A DNA stretch of 64,000 nucleotides. It comes from Corynespora cassiicola. Lineage: Eukaryota; Ascomycota; Dothideomycetes; Pleosporales; Corynesporascaceae. Positions 43,501 through 55,138 of the stretch are shown piece after piece. The notes below the pieces were generated by a model. It saw only the letters and a program-made list of their open reading frames with translations, did not search any database and was not told the origin of the DNA. Position 1 is the first letter of the stretch, and every line of letters starts with the position of its first letter. The DNA is taken from NCBI GenBank assembly GCA_022059125.1, contig JAEUWY010000012.1:2294001-2358000 (forward strand), read 5' to 3'. A program made the position numbers and the translations under genes.

Positions 43501-44000
43501 GTTCTACGTCAACGTCGGAGGGCATTGCTCGGGGACATGGCACCTGTCTGGTGCCAGGCTGAAATAGGTCCTGTCAAAGCCCGCTACTGTGCCTCATTCA
43601 TAAAAATATCGATGGTGAATTAGTCCTAGATATACAACATGGAAAAGATGCGATTCAAGGGTTCTAAGGCGAATGGAAAGCAAAATGTCTAGAGCGGGCG
43701 GCGTGAGGTGACGAACCGTCTGAAGACGCGAGATTGCGCGCCTCCATCGAGTTCCGCGCTTATGTAATGAATCCTTCATGATGCTAAGACGCTATTTCTC
43801 TTGGAAATCTTGGAAACATCATATAAGTAAATACATTGAGTTGAGACGAATGCATGGGCGAGATGAGATGTTTTTTGACTATTTCACCGAAAATCCTCAT
43901 GTTCCAAAGGGTCCGATAAGGAGTTAGTCTATTACGTACCACCGGGCGAGCACGCCATTTTCTCCGTATTCGCGCGCTATCAGCGGCCGAAAAACTTCCC
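43501..44000. other. Divergent promoter region
   Basis: 500 bp between the CAP59-type and permease start codons. No further gene. A 61-codon minus frame at 43594-43779 has no motif. Confidence 0.5.
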
Positions 44001-45938
44001 ATGCCTCATACTGCAAAGAAGCCGCAGAAAAAAACGCGAATCGAGAACAGTGGCGATGAAAGCTCCCTCCTTATAGATGCGCTAGGGTCGCATGGCAACT
44101 ACAACACTTTTTCCGCGACTGCAGCTGAAGCTTCCGATTCCAACGACCAGCAGAGCTCCTGCGCGACTTCAGCAATCATGGATCAAGCCAATGCCGATAT
44201 GCGAAAGTCGCACATCGATGTTGAAGTCGACCCGCCCGTCGGACATGGCAGAGATCTGGAGGCCTCTGACCATGGCGGCGACTTTGTCACGCAGCTTGAG
44301 AATACCACCCTCGCCAGAGGTCTCCACCAGCGGCACATTCAGATGATAGCCATTGCTGGGGCTATTGGAACTGGACTTTTCCTTGGCCTTGGAGGCTCAA
44401 TTCAGACCGGTGGACCCCTCGGCGCTCTTCTCGGATATGCAACCGTCGGGCTGGTGGTTTGCGCTGTTCAATTCGCACTCGGAGAGGTAGCAGCGCTTTT
44501 GCCCGTCACTGGTTCGTTTGTCAGACATGCCGAATTTCTTGTTGACCCGGCCTTCGGCTTCGCAATCGGACTGAATATTGTCTACGGAAATCTGCTCTCT
44601 GTTCCTGCCGAGATATCAGCCATCTGCGTCTTATTCCAGTACTGGACCGATCTCAATTCGTCCGTCTTCATCTGCATTTTCATCGTTCTCACTTTCGTGG
44701 TTGGCATATCGTTTGTTGGCATTTACGGCGAAATCGAGTTTTGGTTTGCGACATTGAAGATCCTCTTGGTCATTTTCTTAATCATCTTCGGCCTAGTCAT
44801 TGACCTTGGAGGCATTCCCGGACAAGAGCGCATAGGCTTCAGATACTGGAAATCCCCTGGCCCCTTTGTCGAGTACATCTCCACAGGTCCCTGGGGCCAA
44901 TTTCTTGGGTATTGGGCCGTCATGACCAATGCCGTCTTCAGCTTCGCGGGCGTCGAGAGTCTGGCAATGGCCGCTGCTGAGACTCAGAATCCCCGCAGGA
45001 ATATTCCCAAGGCATGCAAGAAGGTTTTTGCTCGCGTTTTGCTGTTCTACATTCTTGCAGGTGAGGTTATTAATAATTTTTTTGGAACTTTGGCTAAGAT
45101 TCATCTCCAGTGCTTGTCGTCGGTATGATTGTTGCCAGCGATGACCCTAGACTTAACGACCAGAGTGGGAACGCTGCGCAGAGCCCCTTTGTTATCGTCG
45201 CTTCTGCGGCGGGAATCAAGGCCATTCCTTCCGTGGTCAATGCAGTCGTCATCACATCGGCTTGGTCGTCGTCTAACCAGGCCCTCCTCTCTGGTACTCG
45301 TGTTCTTTACGGTCTAGCGATCAAGGGCCAGGCACCCAAAGTATTTTTACGGACTACGGCATGGGGTGTACCATACGTGTGTGTGCTCTTCAACACATGT
45401 TTCATGTTCCTGGCTTTCATGTCGCTATCCAGTAGTGCCATGACCGTCTTCTGGTGGCTGGTCGATCTCACTGCTGCGGGTGTCCTTGTTTCGTGGTCTT
45501 CGATCCTCTTTAACCACATTCGGTTGTGTTTGGCGATGAAAAAGCAAGGAATATCGCGTACCGAATTGCCGTTCTACAACAGTTGGACAGTATATTCGTC
45601 CCCGATAGCACTATTCATGTGTCTAACCATTCTTTTCACTGGCGGGTTTTCCGTTTTCACCAAGGGCAACTGGTCTGCCGCTGGTTTTGTTTCTTCGTAT
45701 CTGTAAGTGCAATCTTTATTAGTCAACTCGGAGACAAAAATGAAGCTAAACGAACCACAGAGACATACCCCTTGTGATTGCCGCTTTCCTCCTGTGGAAA
45801 TTCATCAAAGGCACAAAGTTTGTATCATTGATAGATATTCCAATCCGCGAGGCCTTGGATGAAGTTGCCAAATATCCTGAACCCCTTGAGCCCAAAGCCC
45901 AAGGCTGGAAGCGGGTCGTTGCATTCTTGTACGACTAA
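44001..45938 (+). CDS. Amino-acid permease of the fungal YAT (APC) family
   Basis: Plasma-membrane proton-coupled amino-acid transporter. Three exons (44001-45060, 45111-45702, 45761-45938; introns 50 and 58 nt) give 609 aa with 12 predicted spans. The cytosolic N-terminus (about 110 residues) leads to the family signature RGLHQRHIQMIAIAGAIGTG, then FLGLGGSIQTGGPLGALLGY, PVTGSFVRHAEFLVDPAFGF, FAGVESLAMAAAETQNPRRN and YNSWTVYSSPIALFMCL. The C-terminal tail (DIPIREALDEVAKYPEP) is typical. A longer N-terminal tail than in yeast permeases may be a target for regulation by ubiquitin or phosphorylation; that is inference. Substrate range cannot be read from sequence. Confidence 0.94.
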
Positions 45939-47081
45939 GCTGTAGCGAAACACAATCTTATTTTCCGGAATACTTAATTATATATATTTACACCTAGGTA
46001 TTTTATTCAATGACTGAATCATCAAGAAGTGGCAACAGCTCTGATGTGCTGATGCATTCATGCTTCGAAGGATTCTCGCAACACTATGATGTCCCCAACC
46101 CTTATCATTGACAAGCGAGTGGAGTGATGCACCGTGCTTTCTATTGAGATTTACCGCGAAGGCTGAGCAATTATACGCCTTTTGCTTCGCTTGTGGTAGT
46201 GTTTCTGGATCAGTTGATCCGCCGTGGCTTGCTTGGGCAGTTTCTTGGCTTCTGTCCGCGGAGCTTGGCTTGAGCAGTACAGTAGGCATTTGATCGCGCA
46301 CATTATCTACAACTCAGTTACGAGCATTATGATCGCGTCAAGATATTGTAATATGGAGTTACCATCATGTTTGTTCTCTTCTGATGATATTAAATATGCT
46401 AATTCTTCTTCTGAGCGAAGAATTAAAAATATCAGCCTTGCAAGGCCTGGGAACTTCACAGCGCCAGATCCGGTTGATTGTTTCAGCCTTGCAGTGTGAA
46501 TTACCAATCAGATGTTCACATTAATCATGTTCTTTTATTAGACCATTCACCCTTGACGCATATATTGGTGGCGCGATGACTGATGTTCCGTCTGCACCTG
46601 GTCATACATCCAAGCCATTGAGGTTGTATGATTTCACGCCACAAGCAAAGTTTTCCCGCAATATAAAGAGAATATTCAAGGTGATCCTTGCTAGGGGTTC
46701 CTAATTATACTACAAATCTTGTGTGGCTTGCTTCTTCCCCGAGCTGTTATCTTGAAATGACAATGGTGGCGAACAGTCCAGGGTGCAGTCGCAGTCGTAT
46801 ACCCTACTTTGTGAAACGGTCCCTAGTACTATAAGTTCACTTTTTTCGCTCATCAGCGATATAGGTTTCAAATAATATCCAATACCATACTTCGATAAAA
46901 AAAGATTCATTATTGTGCAGCTACATCCAGCCTAGAAGAAAAAAAATCAATTTTGAAAGAAATACCAATGTATCCGAAGAAACAAGCTGTGTCCCATGGG
47001 GCAGTGGCCCATCATGGGGTTTCAGTACCGCAGCATCTGAGAACAGAATCTCATGAGTTACTGTAGGCCTTCTTTCCTTAA
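45939..47081. other. AT-rich intergenic stretch
   Basis: No coding frame above about 107 codons and no recognised motif. A TATA-rich patch (taattatatatatttaca) sits just after the permease stop and may act in 3' end formation. Confidence 0.45.
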
Positions 47082-47330
47082 ACCTGCTACTTTTATCATC
47101 AACTCCTTTATTCGCAAGGCTACGGCCCAAATACAAGTTTAGAGGGAAAAATCCTGAAGAGTTACAGGTCCCATCAAAGCTCAAGGCATGATCAATCAAC
47201 ACTGTCGAGCGATTCAAAGCCAAGATGGTACAGGCTCCAGTTTTTCCTGCGTGCCCATGGAATTTCTATTGTTGGCTCAGGAATCAAACGTCTCTTCAGA
47301 TACCCTGCTGAGGAATTACCCAAAGAGGCC

Positions 47331-49376
47331 ATGCAAGAGGATATATGGATCGCACTGATATCAACAACCGTCCACATCATACCAGTGGTTGGCTGTATTG
47401 TTATATTCTTTATGAATTTTAGAGGATACTACATCGGTCATGAGCTTGCCGGACCCAGCGGTGAGGAAGAGAACGATTTCAAACTTGCAGTTCTGCAGTT
47501 CGTTGCCAAGCTCCACGAGATACTTATGCAAGCTTCTTTAAGTGTAACAGTTGTAAGCTTTGTCAGACGGGAGATGTTCAAGGGCAATAGCATCGCTTTT
47601 GGGGCCGTCTTTGGCAGCATTCAACTGGCTAGTATCGCCTACCTTTGGTCTCGGGAATTTTTAGGGACTATAAGAGCACGTTACGAATGCCAGTGGCGCA
47701 AATGGAGGCTAATGTTTGTCATCATAGGGGGTTGCATTCTATTCTCAACTGTTGGCCCGTCTAGCGCCATTGCCATGCGCCCGAGACTCGATGATTTTCC
47801 AGCAGGAGGCAGCAAAGTGTTTTTGAATGCCACTCGCGATCAAATTTGGCCTTCACATGTGGATATTTCAAATACTGAGCCGGGTTTTGGTAGGGATTGG
47901 CCTGTCATCACGCACGACATCTTGAACTTCTGGCCGGAATTGATATCGAACATTGGATCTATGCCCCAAGGATTCAGTGTTCCATCATCACGCTCCATGA
48001 GAAGCTTACACACGCGACAAACCATTGGAATTTATGGTGAGCCATGGACGTTGGCATCAACTCAAATGTCAAGTATTTCCGCATCCGTCATAGACATCGG
48101 AACACTCTGGATCGATGCAGCCGTTGGCCATAATATGTTGAAAAGTTTGCCATATTCTCAAAATTTTAGATGGAGAAAAGAAGTCACATGGTCTGTACGA
48201 GATATTTACCAACCGGTTGTGATGGTAACATGCCATGCTCAAGATAAATCGACATCCGGGATGGATAACGGTGACAACAGCATCCTCGTTCCAATGATAC
48301 GACACAAATGCACGGGATACAGAGTTCCGCCGACTCAAGACCTTCGCGATACTACTCCGATAGATGATATCATTCATCATTATAATGATACATTAGCAAA
48401 GGGGCCGAAACTGAAGTTTGTAGAGCTTCCTATTGAGGAGTTCGCGAATAATACGATCGGTGCATTTATCGCATTCCCTCCTTCTTGGCCAGGTGGTAGT
48501 GCGGGGGTTAATTGCGCTATCTATGCAAACTGGGCTCCATCTTCTTTAGAAGGGCGGCGCACTGCTGTAAAAGCTGTACATGGACTGCCAGACTTTTGGG
48601 ACTGGTTTATAAAACCATGCGATATCCCAGGAGCAAAGCACATCACAGCATCCGAAAGTTGGGCGAATAATCTAAATTTTGTGACTACTCAGTCAAATAA
48701 GACCGTTTTTAAAGAGATATTGGAACAGATTCCCCCAGAGCTTGAATCTCAGTGGACTTGGAACGCTGGTTTTGTGGTTCCATTGATCGAATCTATCTTA
48801 TCAATCATGGTGGCAAATGGCCTCGCGAATACAGCCTCTTCAGCCGTTGCCCAGGGTACACTTAAAGGCTGTACAGCTTTAAACTGCAGCAGGTCTTGTC
48901 TAGATGGAGATGGAGAATGGTGCAAAGAGATCATGCCCAAGAAAGTATTCGGCAGGGGCGGGAGCGTATATGCTCTACCTTCTGGCACCGATGTTTCAAG
49001 GTTCAGCTCATTCGAAATTAATGTAGTGGTCAATGGGTATGGATACGATATCAGCACTTTAACCCTACGATTGGCTTGTAGCGTCCTCATCGCCTATTGT
49101 CTGTTCGCGATAGCACATTCATGCCTGGCAATAAAGACAAGATCGAGCAGCCAATCTTGGGACACGGTCAGCGAAATTGTTGCATTGGCTATGCAGAGTC
49201 GGCCCACGAGCGTTTTGCGGAATACTTCTGCAGGAACCACCACAGTCAACATATTTGAATCTCCTGTAAAGATTGGCCAGATAGGAACGGAAGGCAACCA
49301 TCTAGAACTCATATTTGAGGAAGACTATCACGAAGAACCTTTTTCACCACCTGTCGCAAGAAAGCTTTATGACTGA
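47331..49376 (+). CDS. Large multi-pass membrane protein, fungal-specific, function unknown
   Basis: Single open exon of 681 aa from the first ATG. Hydrophobic segments lie at residues about 7-28 (HIIPVVGCIVIFF), 58-80, 87-107 and 130-150 (FVIIGGCILFSTVGPSSAIAM), with another near the C-terminus (LRLACSVLIAYCLFAIAHSC). The long middle part has many N-x-S/T sites and Cys residues and is probably extracytoplasmic, an architecture similar to DUF3176-type proteins. The same frame is open without a stop back to 47082 (for example RWYRLQFFLRAHGISIVGSG and RLFRYPAEELPKEAM), which reads as coding. The true start therefore probably lies in an upstream exon and the N-terminus given here is minimal. No known activity. 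Confidence 0.72.
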   Translation: MQEDIWIALISTTVHIIPVVGCIVIFFMNFRGYYIGHELAGPSGEEENDFKLAVLQFVAKLHEILMQASLSVTVVSFVRREMFKGNSIAFGAVFGSIQLASIAYLWSREFLGTIRARYECQWRKWRLMFVIIGGCILFSTVGPSSAIAMRPRLDDFPAGGSKVFLNATRDQIWPSHVDISNTEPGFGRDWPVITHDILNFWPELISNIGSMPQGFSVPSSRSMRSLHTRQTIGIYGEPWTLASTQMSSISASVIDIGTLWIDAAVGHNMLKSLPYSQNFRWRKEVTWSVRDIYQPVVMVTCHAQDKSTSGMDNGDNSILVPMIRHKCTGYRVPPTQDLRDTTPIDDIIHHYNDTLAKGPKLKFVELPIEEFANNTIGAFIAFPPSWPGGSAGVNCAIYANWAPSSLEGRRTAVKAVHGLPDFWDWFIKPCDIPGAKHITASESWANNLNFVTTQSNKTVFKEILEQIPPELESQWTWNAGFVVPLIESILSIMVANGLANTASSAVAQGTLKGCTALNCSRSCLDGDGEWCKEIMPKKVFGRGGSVYALPSGTDVSRFSSFEINVVVNGYGYDISTLTLRLACSVLIAYCLFAIAHSCLAIKTRSSSQSWDTVSEIVALAMQSRPTSVLRNTSAGTTTVNIFESPVKIGQIGTEGNHLELIFEEDYHEEPFSPPVARKLYD

Positions 49377-49990
49377 GTCAAAGCGTTAGAGGTCTGCCAA
49401 ATTGATGTTATTGATATCTCTACTTGTAATAAGAGAAATGCAAGTGTTTGGTTGGCCCTTTGGCGGTACGAGATGCCACCCCATTAACACGGGGTTTCCT
49501 ATAGTACACACCGTCTGAATTTTTCTGTTTATTAATCTTCGGTGTTTTAAATCATATAATCCCTGCCCATTAAATTCTACGTTGAAAGAACTTATGATTT
49601 TGCACACTTGTCTTTTTTTGCGCTAGCTCCATATGCTTGTAGAGAAATTATAAGCGCATTTTTGTAACCTGGGATAGTCTTCCTGTCACCTATAAATTAA
49701 GATCTAGAGTACTAAGGAGTTTAGAACTTAAATTCTTATTGGGCTGTTTTCTCTAGTCACTTTCTTGACAGAAAACATCATCGCAAAAAAGAATTTACAG
49801 AGTAAACGTATACGCTACGTTTTGTTTTCCTTAGACTTGACGTCATTCTGCTTGATCTATCGCTCAGGATAGATTGCTTTTGCCTTTGTATTGCGGGCCT
49901 GTTAACTAACAGCGAAATTATTCTTACAAGTTTGCATATTTAACGTCTTTCACTTCCGATATGCCGACAGCCAGCCTGACCGTGCTAAGA
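49377..49990. other. AT-rich spacer
   Basis: 3' region between the membrane-protein gene (plus) and the ABM-like gene (minus). No coding, RNA or repeat signal recognised. Confidence 0.5.
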
Positions 49991-50813
49991 TCAAACAATC
50001 TTCTTCAATTCGACATGTAAGATCCCACTACTAGGCACTGTACTCCTCCTCTTCCCCAACACATCGATGGCCTTGAATTCCCCATCTTTAGCTCTCATAT
50101 TCTCTAATTCTTTCCCTCTCCACTCCCAATGCTCTTCCACGCTCTCAAACCCCGAGATTTCCAAATGGCACAGCGAGCTGCCCAAATCAGCCGGCTCAGG
50201 CTTTGACACCCAAATGAACCCTTCGGTCAGGCCTTTTGGCTTTACAATCTCGCCAGATTTCTGATCAATTGGGACAGATTTCTTCTTATTCGCAATGCGC
50301 TTCATCACAAACCCTTCGTTCGCTTTCTCATCCGGCAACCCGCAAAACCTGAGTGCCGTAACAGGGGCCCGGAATGCGCCTTCTGTCCCGCTCTGGAACT
50401 TGACAAACACTACACGCACAAAGACGAACAAGTCAGCCAATCGGACTCTAGAACGCTCTCACACCCCCTCATCTTTACGCTGATATAATCTCCACAAAAG
50501 CCAAAAAAGAAATAAGAAAAGAATACTAACCAACAAACCCCTCCAACCCCGCGCATCCATCCACCAACCCCCCCACCTCCCTTCTGACCCTCTCCTGATC
50601 ATGCCCCCTCACCCAACCTTCAAGCTTGTCCTCGTCCTCCCACTCCAGCACTAGGCAGTAAATCTTTGCGTCCTCAGTGCAGGGCCCGCAGTAGGCGGAC
50701 ACGAAGCCGGGGAAGGAGGCTGGGTGCTGGGCGAGGGAGTGCAGGAGGGGGGCCGCGGAGGAGGGGGTGAGGGAGGGGTGGAGAGGAAAGAGGGCGAGTT
50801 CGGCGGCGGGCAT
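49991..50813 (-). CDS. Putative dimeric alpha/beta-barrel (ABM-like) protein
   Basis: Two exons (50813-50531, 50409-49991; 121-nt intron with donor GTTAGT and acceptor GTGTAG) give 233 aa. The N-terminal half (LLHSLAQHPASFPGFVSAY, IYCLVLEWEDEDKLEGWVRG) has the pattern of antibiotic-biosynthesis-monooxygenase-like dimeric barrels. The second half repeats the same kind of unit (VFVKFQSGTEGAFRAPVTAL, FIWVSKPEPADLGSSLCHLE). No signal peptide. Many fungal proteins of this type are uncharacterised and probably not monooxygenases. Family assignment rests on pattern only. Purine-rich DNA just upstream of the ATG is probably promoter. Confidence 0.65.
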
Positions 50814-53206
50814 GTTTGGAAAGAAGAGGGGATTGAGGGAGGGAGGGATCCACAGGTTGGGGGATGGAATTGTGGGGAGTAAGAGTTGAGCCTGGGTTTT
50901 GGCGCAGATTTGAGAATGAATTGAATGGATTGAATGGATTTATAGCTTGGTTAGCTAGAGATTGGTGGTCGTTTATATACTTGGTTCTGATGCTGCCTGG
51001 AGCGTGAGGATGTAGTTGGGTCCATCGTGGAATACGGATTTTGGCAGTGATCGGCGGTGGGAGATGGCGCTAGGGTAGATCTGGAAGTTCGAGGTCAATC
51101 TATTTCGGGACATGGTCTAGCTGATTGTGCATATAGTCACGTGTAAGCTTCTAGAAGGCGAGGTGGCATCACGTGATGCCTCCTCAAACTAGGTACTGAG
51201 ATCCCTAGATCTTAGTCGGGTAACAAAAATTGCGGGCCTCTATCCGTTTTGTAGCAGAATGCATGATCAATCTAGATTTCATCCGAAGATGGTATATTGA
51301 AAAAGGAGTGGAACGGAGTGAAGCGGACGCATGATGGTCTCGATTCATAAAGGAGCGATGGAGAGATGGAGGCATACGTGTCCGAGATCGAGACTCGAGC
51401 GCATTGTCGGAGCACTGTATTAGCATACGACGCCTCAACATGCAAGAATGCATCCCTTGACTTGAAGTATTTGCTGAGACGCCGCGATCTCGATGGAAAA
51501 GGGGCGTCAAAGGGGTAAATACTTGGGCGGCAGTGTTATGGGTGGTCAATGAAACTCGATCGACCAGGCTGGGCGAAACGAGTATGGGTGAAACACTTGC
51601 GACGACGCGGCCGGAGCATATAAAGTGAATACTGTTGAAGGTCGCAGGTCGCGGTCGGGGAATATGGGGAAGGGGGATTGGGTAGGTGCTGGGCTTGGCG
51701 TGGGGGTGGCCATGGCCTCTGCCCGCTCACGTACACGAGAGTAGGGGCAGGCAGGCGACGGATAGGAGCGCTGGGCTGGGAGAGGCTGGGAGTCATGGAC
51801 CTGCGTAGAATGTCAACATTTGTAAGCTAGGCAGGCGACGGGGCCCACGGGGGGTCTAGGGGCGGGCGGTTGGCTGGGTAAGAGGAGCTGGAAATAGGCA
51901 GGCGGTCCACGGTGTGGGAAGGATTGCAATTGGAATTGACAAAAGGAAACGCGCAAACACGATGCAGAGCACGATTGAAGCTTGGAAGTGGAGTCGAAAT
52001 AGAGTTGAGAGCAATCACAATACCCGGCGGGATAGACGTGACCCTTGCTAGCCCGCAGCGACAGGGCCCGGCGGCGGCTCACTTTGTGCTCGCCAAAATC
52101 GGGTATGCGACGCGCTACTGGGAGTCATTGTAAAGAGGAAAAAAATAGCGCCTCCACGCGGACGGGCGTGGATAGCGAGGGCGGTAGACGGCTGCATGGG
52201 TGGGCGGGATGAGCTGATGGCAGCACGTGGGCGACGGGATGAGAGGGCGTCAAAAGAAGAAGGATGCTCAATAGGAGAGCACGACATGGCGACGGCCCCT
52301 GTGCTCACCGCCTCCCAATATTCAACCCTTTGTGCAGGGCCGGGAAATAGGTATTCGCCGCTGTGCGTCGTGTCGAGCTGCGTACACGGTTGGCGAAGAT
52401 CCGAACGGTCCGCTTGAAAAATGAGACTGGTGCTGGATCCACAGGCACACACAGGACCCACCGCGCGCCCTTGATCCGTTCAGCCTCCTGCTCGGCGCGC
52501 CATGGCACCGTCTGGACTCGCGGCGAGTGCAGCGAAGCTCGTCGTGTGCGGCCTGGCAGCCCAGAGCCAGAGAGCCACGGAGCCCATGGAGTTCCCTCGT
52601 CCCCGAGCGCGGCCCGAGTCAGGATCAAACTCGGGACCAGCATGGGCTCGATGCGACGGCGAGCGAGACAGGCCAGAAGAAACGAGTGCCAATTAATCGG
52701 AGGCAGAGGCAGCTGGACGGACTGGGTGCTCAACGTGTCCCGGGCATGTCTGCTGGTGTCCGAGTCTGGCGATGGTGAAGGTGCGCGGGCAGGTGAGCAT
52801 GTGCGAGTCACGGGACCTGCACCTCGCGTGGGGTCCCCAACCAATGACGCCCGCGAGGCAGAAGAAAAAAACGACCAGAGACGACAGCAGCAGAAAGATT
52901 TGCATGGGCTTTGGCAGGCGAGACGCTGACGGACGGAAACGACTCGGCAGCGGGCCTGCAAGCGGAAAAGGCTTATCGGGGCGCCCAACAGAAGCAAGCA
53001 GCCGTGGGCGCCGACCCCGGTCGCCAGGGCCGAGCTCTCTCGTCATCGCTCGCAGAGAAAAAGTTGATCAGCTCCGTCACGGCGGCGTCTTCTGCTCTCC
53101 TCCTCCAGCGCGCTCTCCATCTCCACGCCCTCGCCCTCCCGTGCCCTCCGGTATATACACCTCGCCATCGCCCTCGGTGTGCCCATTCCCCTCCGCATCC
53201 GTCCCA
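50814..53206. other. Long intergenic region upstream of the NADH dehydrogenase
   Basis: About 2.4 kb without a supported gene. Several GC-rich open frames (52305-52997 minus, 52363-52929 plus, 51813-52082 minus) overlap one another on both strands and lack motifs. The last 200 bp are pyrimidine-rich leader of the dehydrogenase gene. Confidence 0.4.
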
Positions 53207-55138
53207 ATGGCCTCCACCATGCGGTCCGCCGCCGCTGCCCGGTTCCTGTCGCAGCAACTCCAGCAGGCTGGACGCCGCTCCTATCAGACGGCCACCCGCC
53301 CGTCGCCCATCGCCAACCGCGCTGCCTGGTCGTCGCGCCCTACCTCGCACCAGATTGCTCTGCGCCAGAGCATCCGCCGCCAGTCCTCCGAGGCCGGCGC
53401 CCCCAAGCCCAAGAAGAAGTTCCGCTGGCTGCTCTGGTCGTGGCGTCTCACGTACGCTTCGGCCATTGCGGGTGCTGGCTACATTGGCTACACCATCTGG
53501 GACCTGCGCCATCCCCACGACCAGCCCGAGCCTGACCCGACCAAGAAGACGCTCGTGATTCTCGGTGAGTAGTGACGCATCGCGGGTCCGCTTTACGCCT
53601 CCTGCCCTTCTCCGCTTTTCTCCGCCCTCCTCCGCTCCTCCGCCATTATGCGCGCATGCACGCGCATCGCCAATCTGCAATTGACTGACCAAATCCCGTT
53701 GTACAGGCACCGGCTGGGGCTCCGTCTCGCTGCTGAAGAAGCTCGACACGGAAAACTACAATGTCGTCGTCGTGTCCCCCCGCAACTACTTCCTCTTCAC
53801 CCCCCTGCTGCCCTCGTGCACTGTCGGCACCATTGAGCACCGCTCCATCATGGAGCCCATCCGCAACTTCTTGCGCCACAAGAAGGCCGCCGTCAAGTAC
53901 TACGAGGCCGAGGCCACCAAGATTGACTACGAGAAGAAGGTTGTCTACATAAACGACGACTCGCCCATCAAGGGCGACGTCTCGTCCACCGAGGTGCCCT
54001 TTGACATGCTCGTCGTCGGTGTTGGCGCCGAGAACGCCACTTTCGGTGAGTAACACAATGCGCGGGAGAAACCGTAAAGCTAATTGGAGCAGGCATTCCG
54101 GGTGTTCGCGAGAACGGCCTGTTCCTCAAGGAGGTCGGCGATGCGCAGCGGATCCGCAACCGCATCATGGACTGCTGCGAGACGGCCACCTTCAAGGACC
54201 AGGATCCCGAGGAGGTCAAGCGTCTGCTGCACATGGTCGTCGTCGGAGGTGGCCCCACTGGTGTCGAGTTTGCCGGTGAGCTCCAGGACTTCTTCAACTC
54301 TGACCTGAAGAAGTGGATCCCCGCCATCCAGGAAAACTTCCGCGTGACCCTGGTCGAGGCCCTGCCCAACGTCCTGCCCATGTTCTCCAAGCAGCTCATC
54401 GACTACACCGAGAAGACATTCAAGGAGGAGACCATCACCATCCGCACCAAGACCATGGTCAAGAACGTGACCGAGAAGTACCTCGAGGCCGAGTCGGTCG
54501 GTCCCGATGGCAAGAAGCACGTCGAGAAGATCCCCTTCGGTCTTTTGGTCTGGGCCACGGGTAATGCGCTCCGCCCCATTGTCAAGGACCTGATCAGCCA
54601 GATCCCCGCCCAAAAGGACTCGCGCCGCGGCCTCGCCGTCAACGAGTACCTGGTCGTCAAGGGTGCCGAGAACGTCTGGGCCGTCGGTGACTGCGCCGTC
54701 GCCAACTACGCCCCGACCGCCCAGGTCGCCGCCCAGGAGGGTGCCTGGCTCGCCCGCATGTTCAACAACATGGCCAAGACGCAGCAGATTGAGCAGCAGC
54801 TCACCGAGCTGTCGGACAAGCAGGAGAAGGCCCCCAGCAAGGACGCCCGCGAGCAGGTGTTTGGAGAGATCAAGGACCTCCAGAAGCGCCTCAGGAGGGT
54901 CAAGCAGATTGGTCCCTTCCAGTACACCCACAACGGATCCCTGGCCTACATTGGTGCCGACAAGGCCGTCGCCGACATTTCGTGGTTGTCTGGCAACTTC
55001 GCCTCGGGCGGTACTCTGACCTACATGTTCTGGAAGAGCGCCTACATCAGCATGTGCTTCAGCACCCGCAACCGCATCCTGGTCATGATTGACTGGTGCA
55101 AGTCGACCGTCTTCGGCCGCGACGTGTCCCGCGTGTGA
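53207..55138 (+). CDS. NDE1: Type II (rotenone-insensitive) NADH:ubiquinone oxidoreductase, external-type
   Basis: Mitochondrial inner-membrane flavoenzyme passing electrons from NADH to ubiquinone without proton pumping. Three exons (53207-53564, 53707-54045, 54093-55138; introns 142 and 47 nt) give 580 aa. An Arg/Ser/Ala-rich presequence (first about 65 residues) is followed by a membrane span (LTYASAIAGAGYIGYTIW), as in external NDE enzymes. FAD motif: VILGTGWGSVSLLKKL. NADH motif: HMVVVGGGPTGVEFAGEL. NVWAVGDCAVANYAPTAQVA and the membrane-binding C-terminus (FWKSAYISMCFSTRNRI) are conserved. There is no EF-hand insertion, only a charged helix (KQEKAPSKDAREQVFGEI), so calcium control is unlikely. 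External orientation is inferred from the anchor. Confidence 0.93.

Noticed and set aside
52305..53749. Several frames over 180 codons on both strands upstream of and within the NADH dehydrogenase
   Set aside because: Mutually overlapping and antisense to a well-supported gene; GC-driven.
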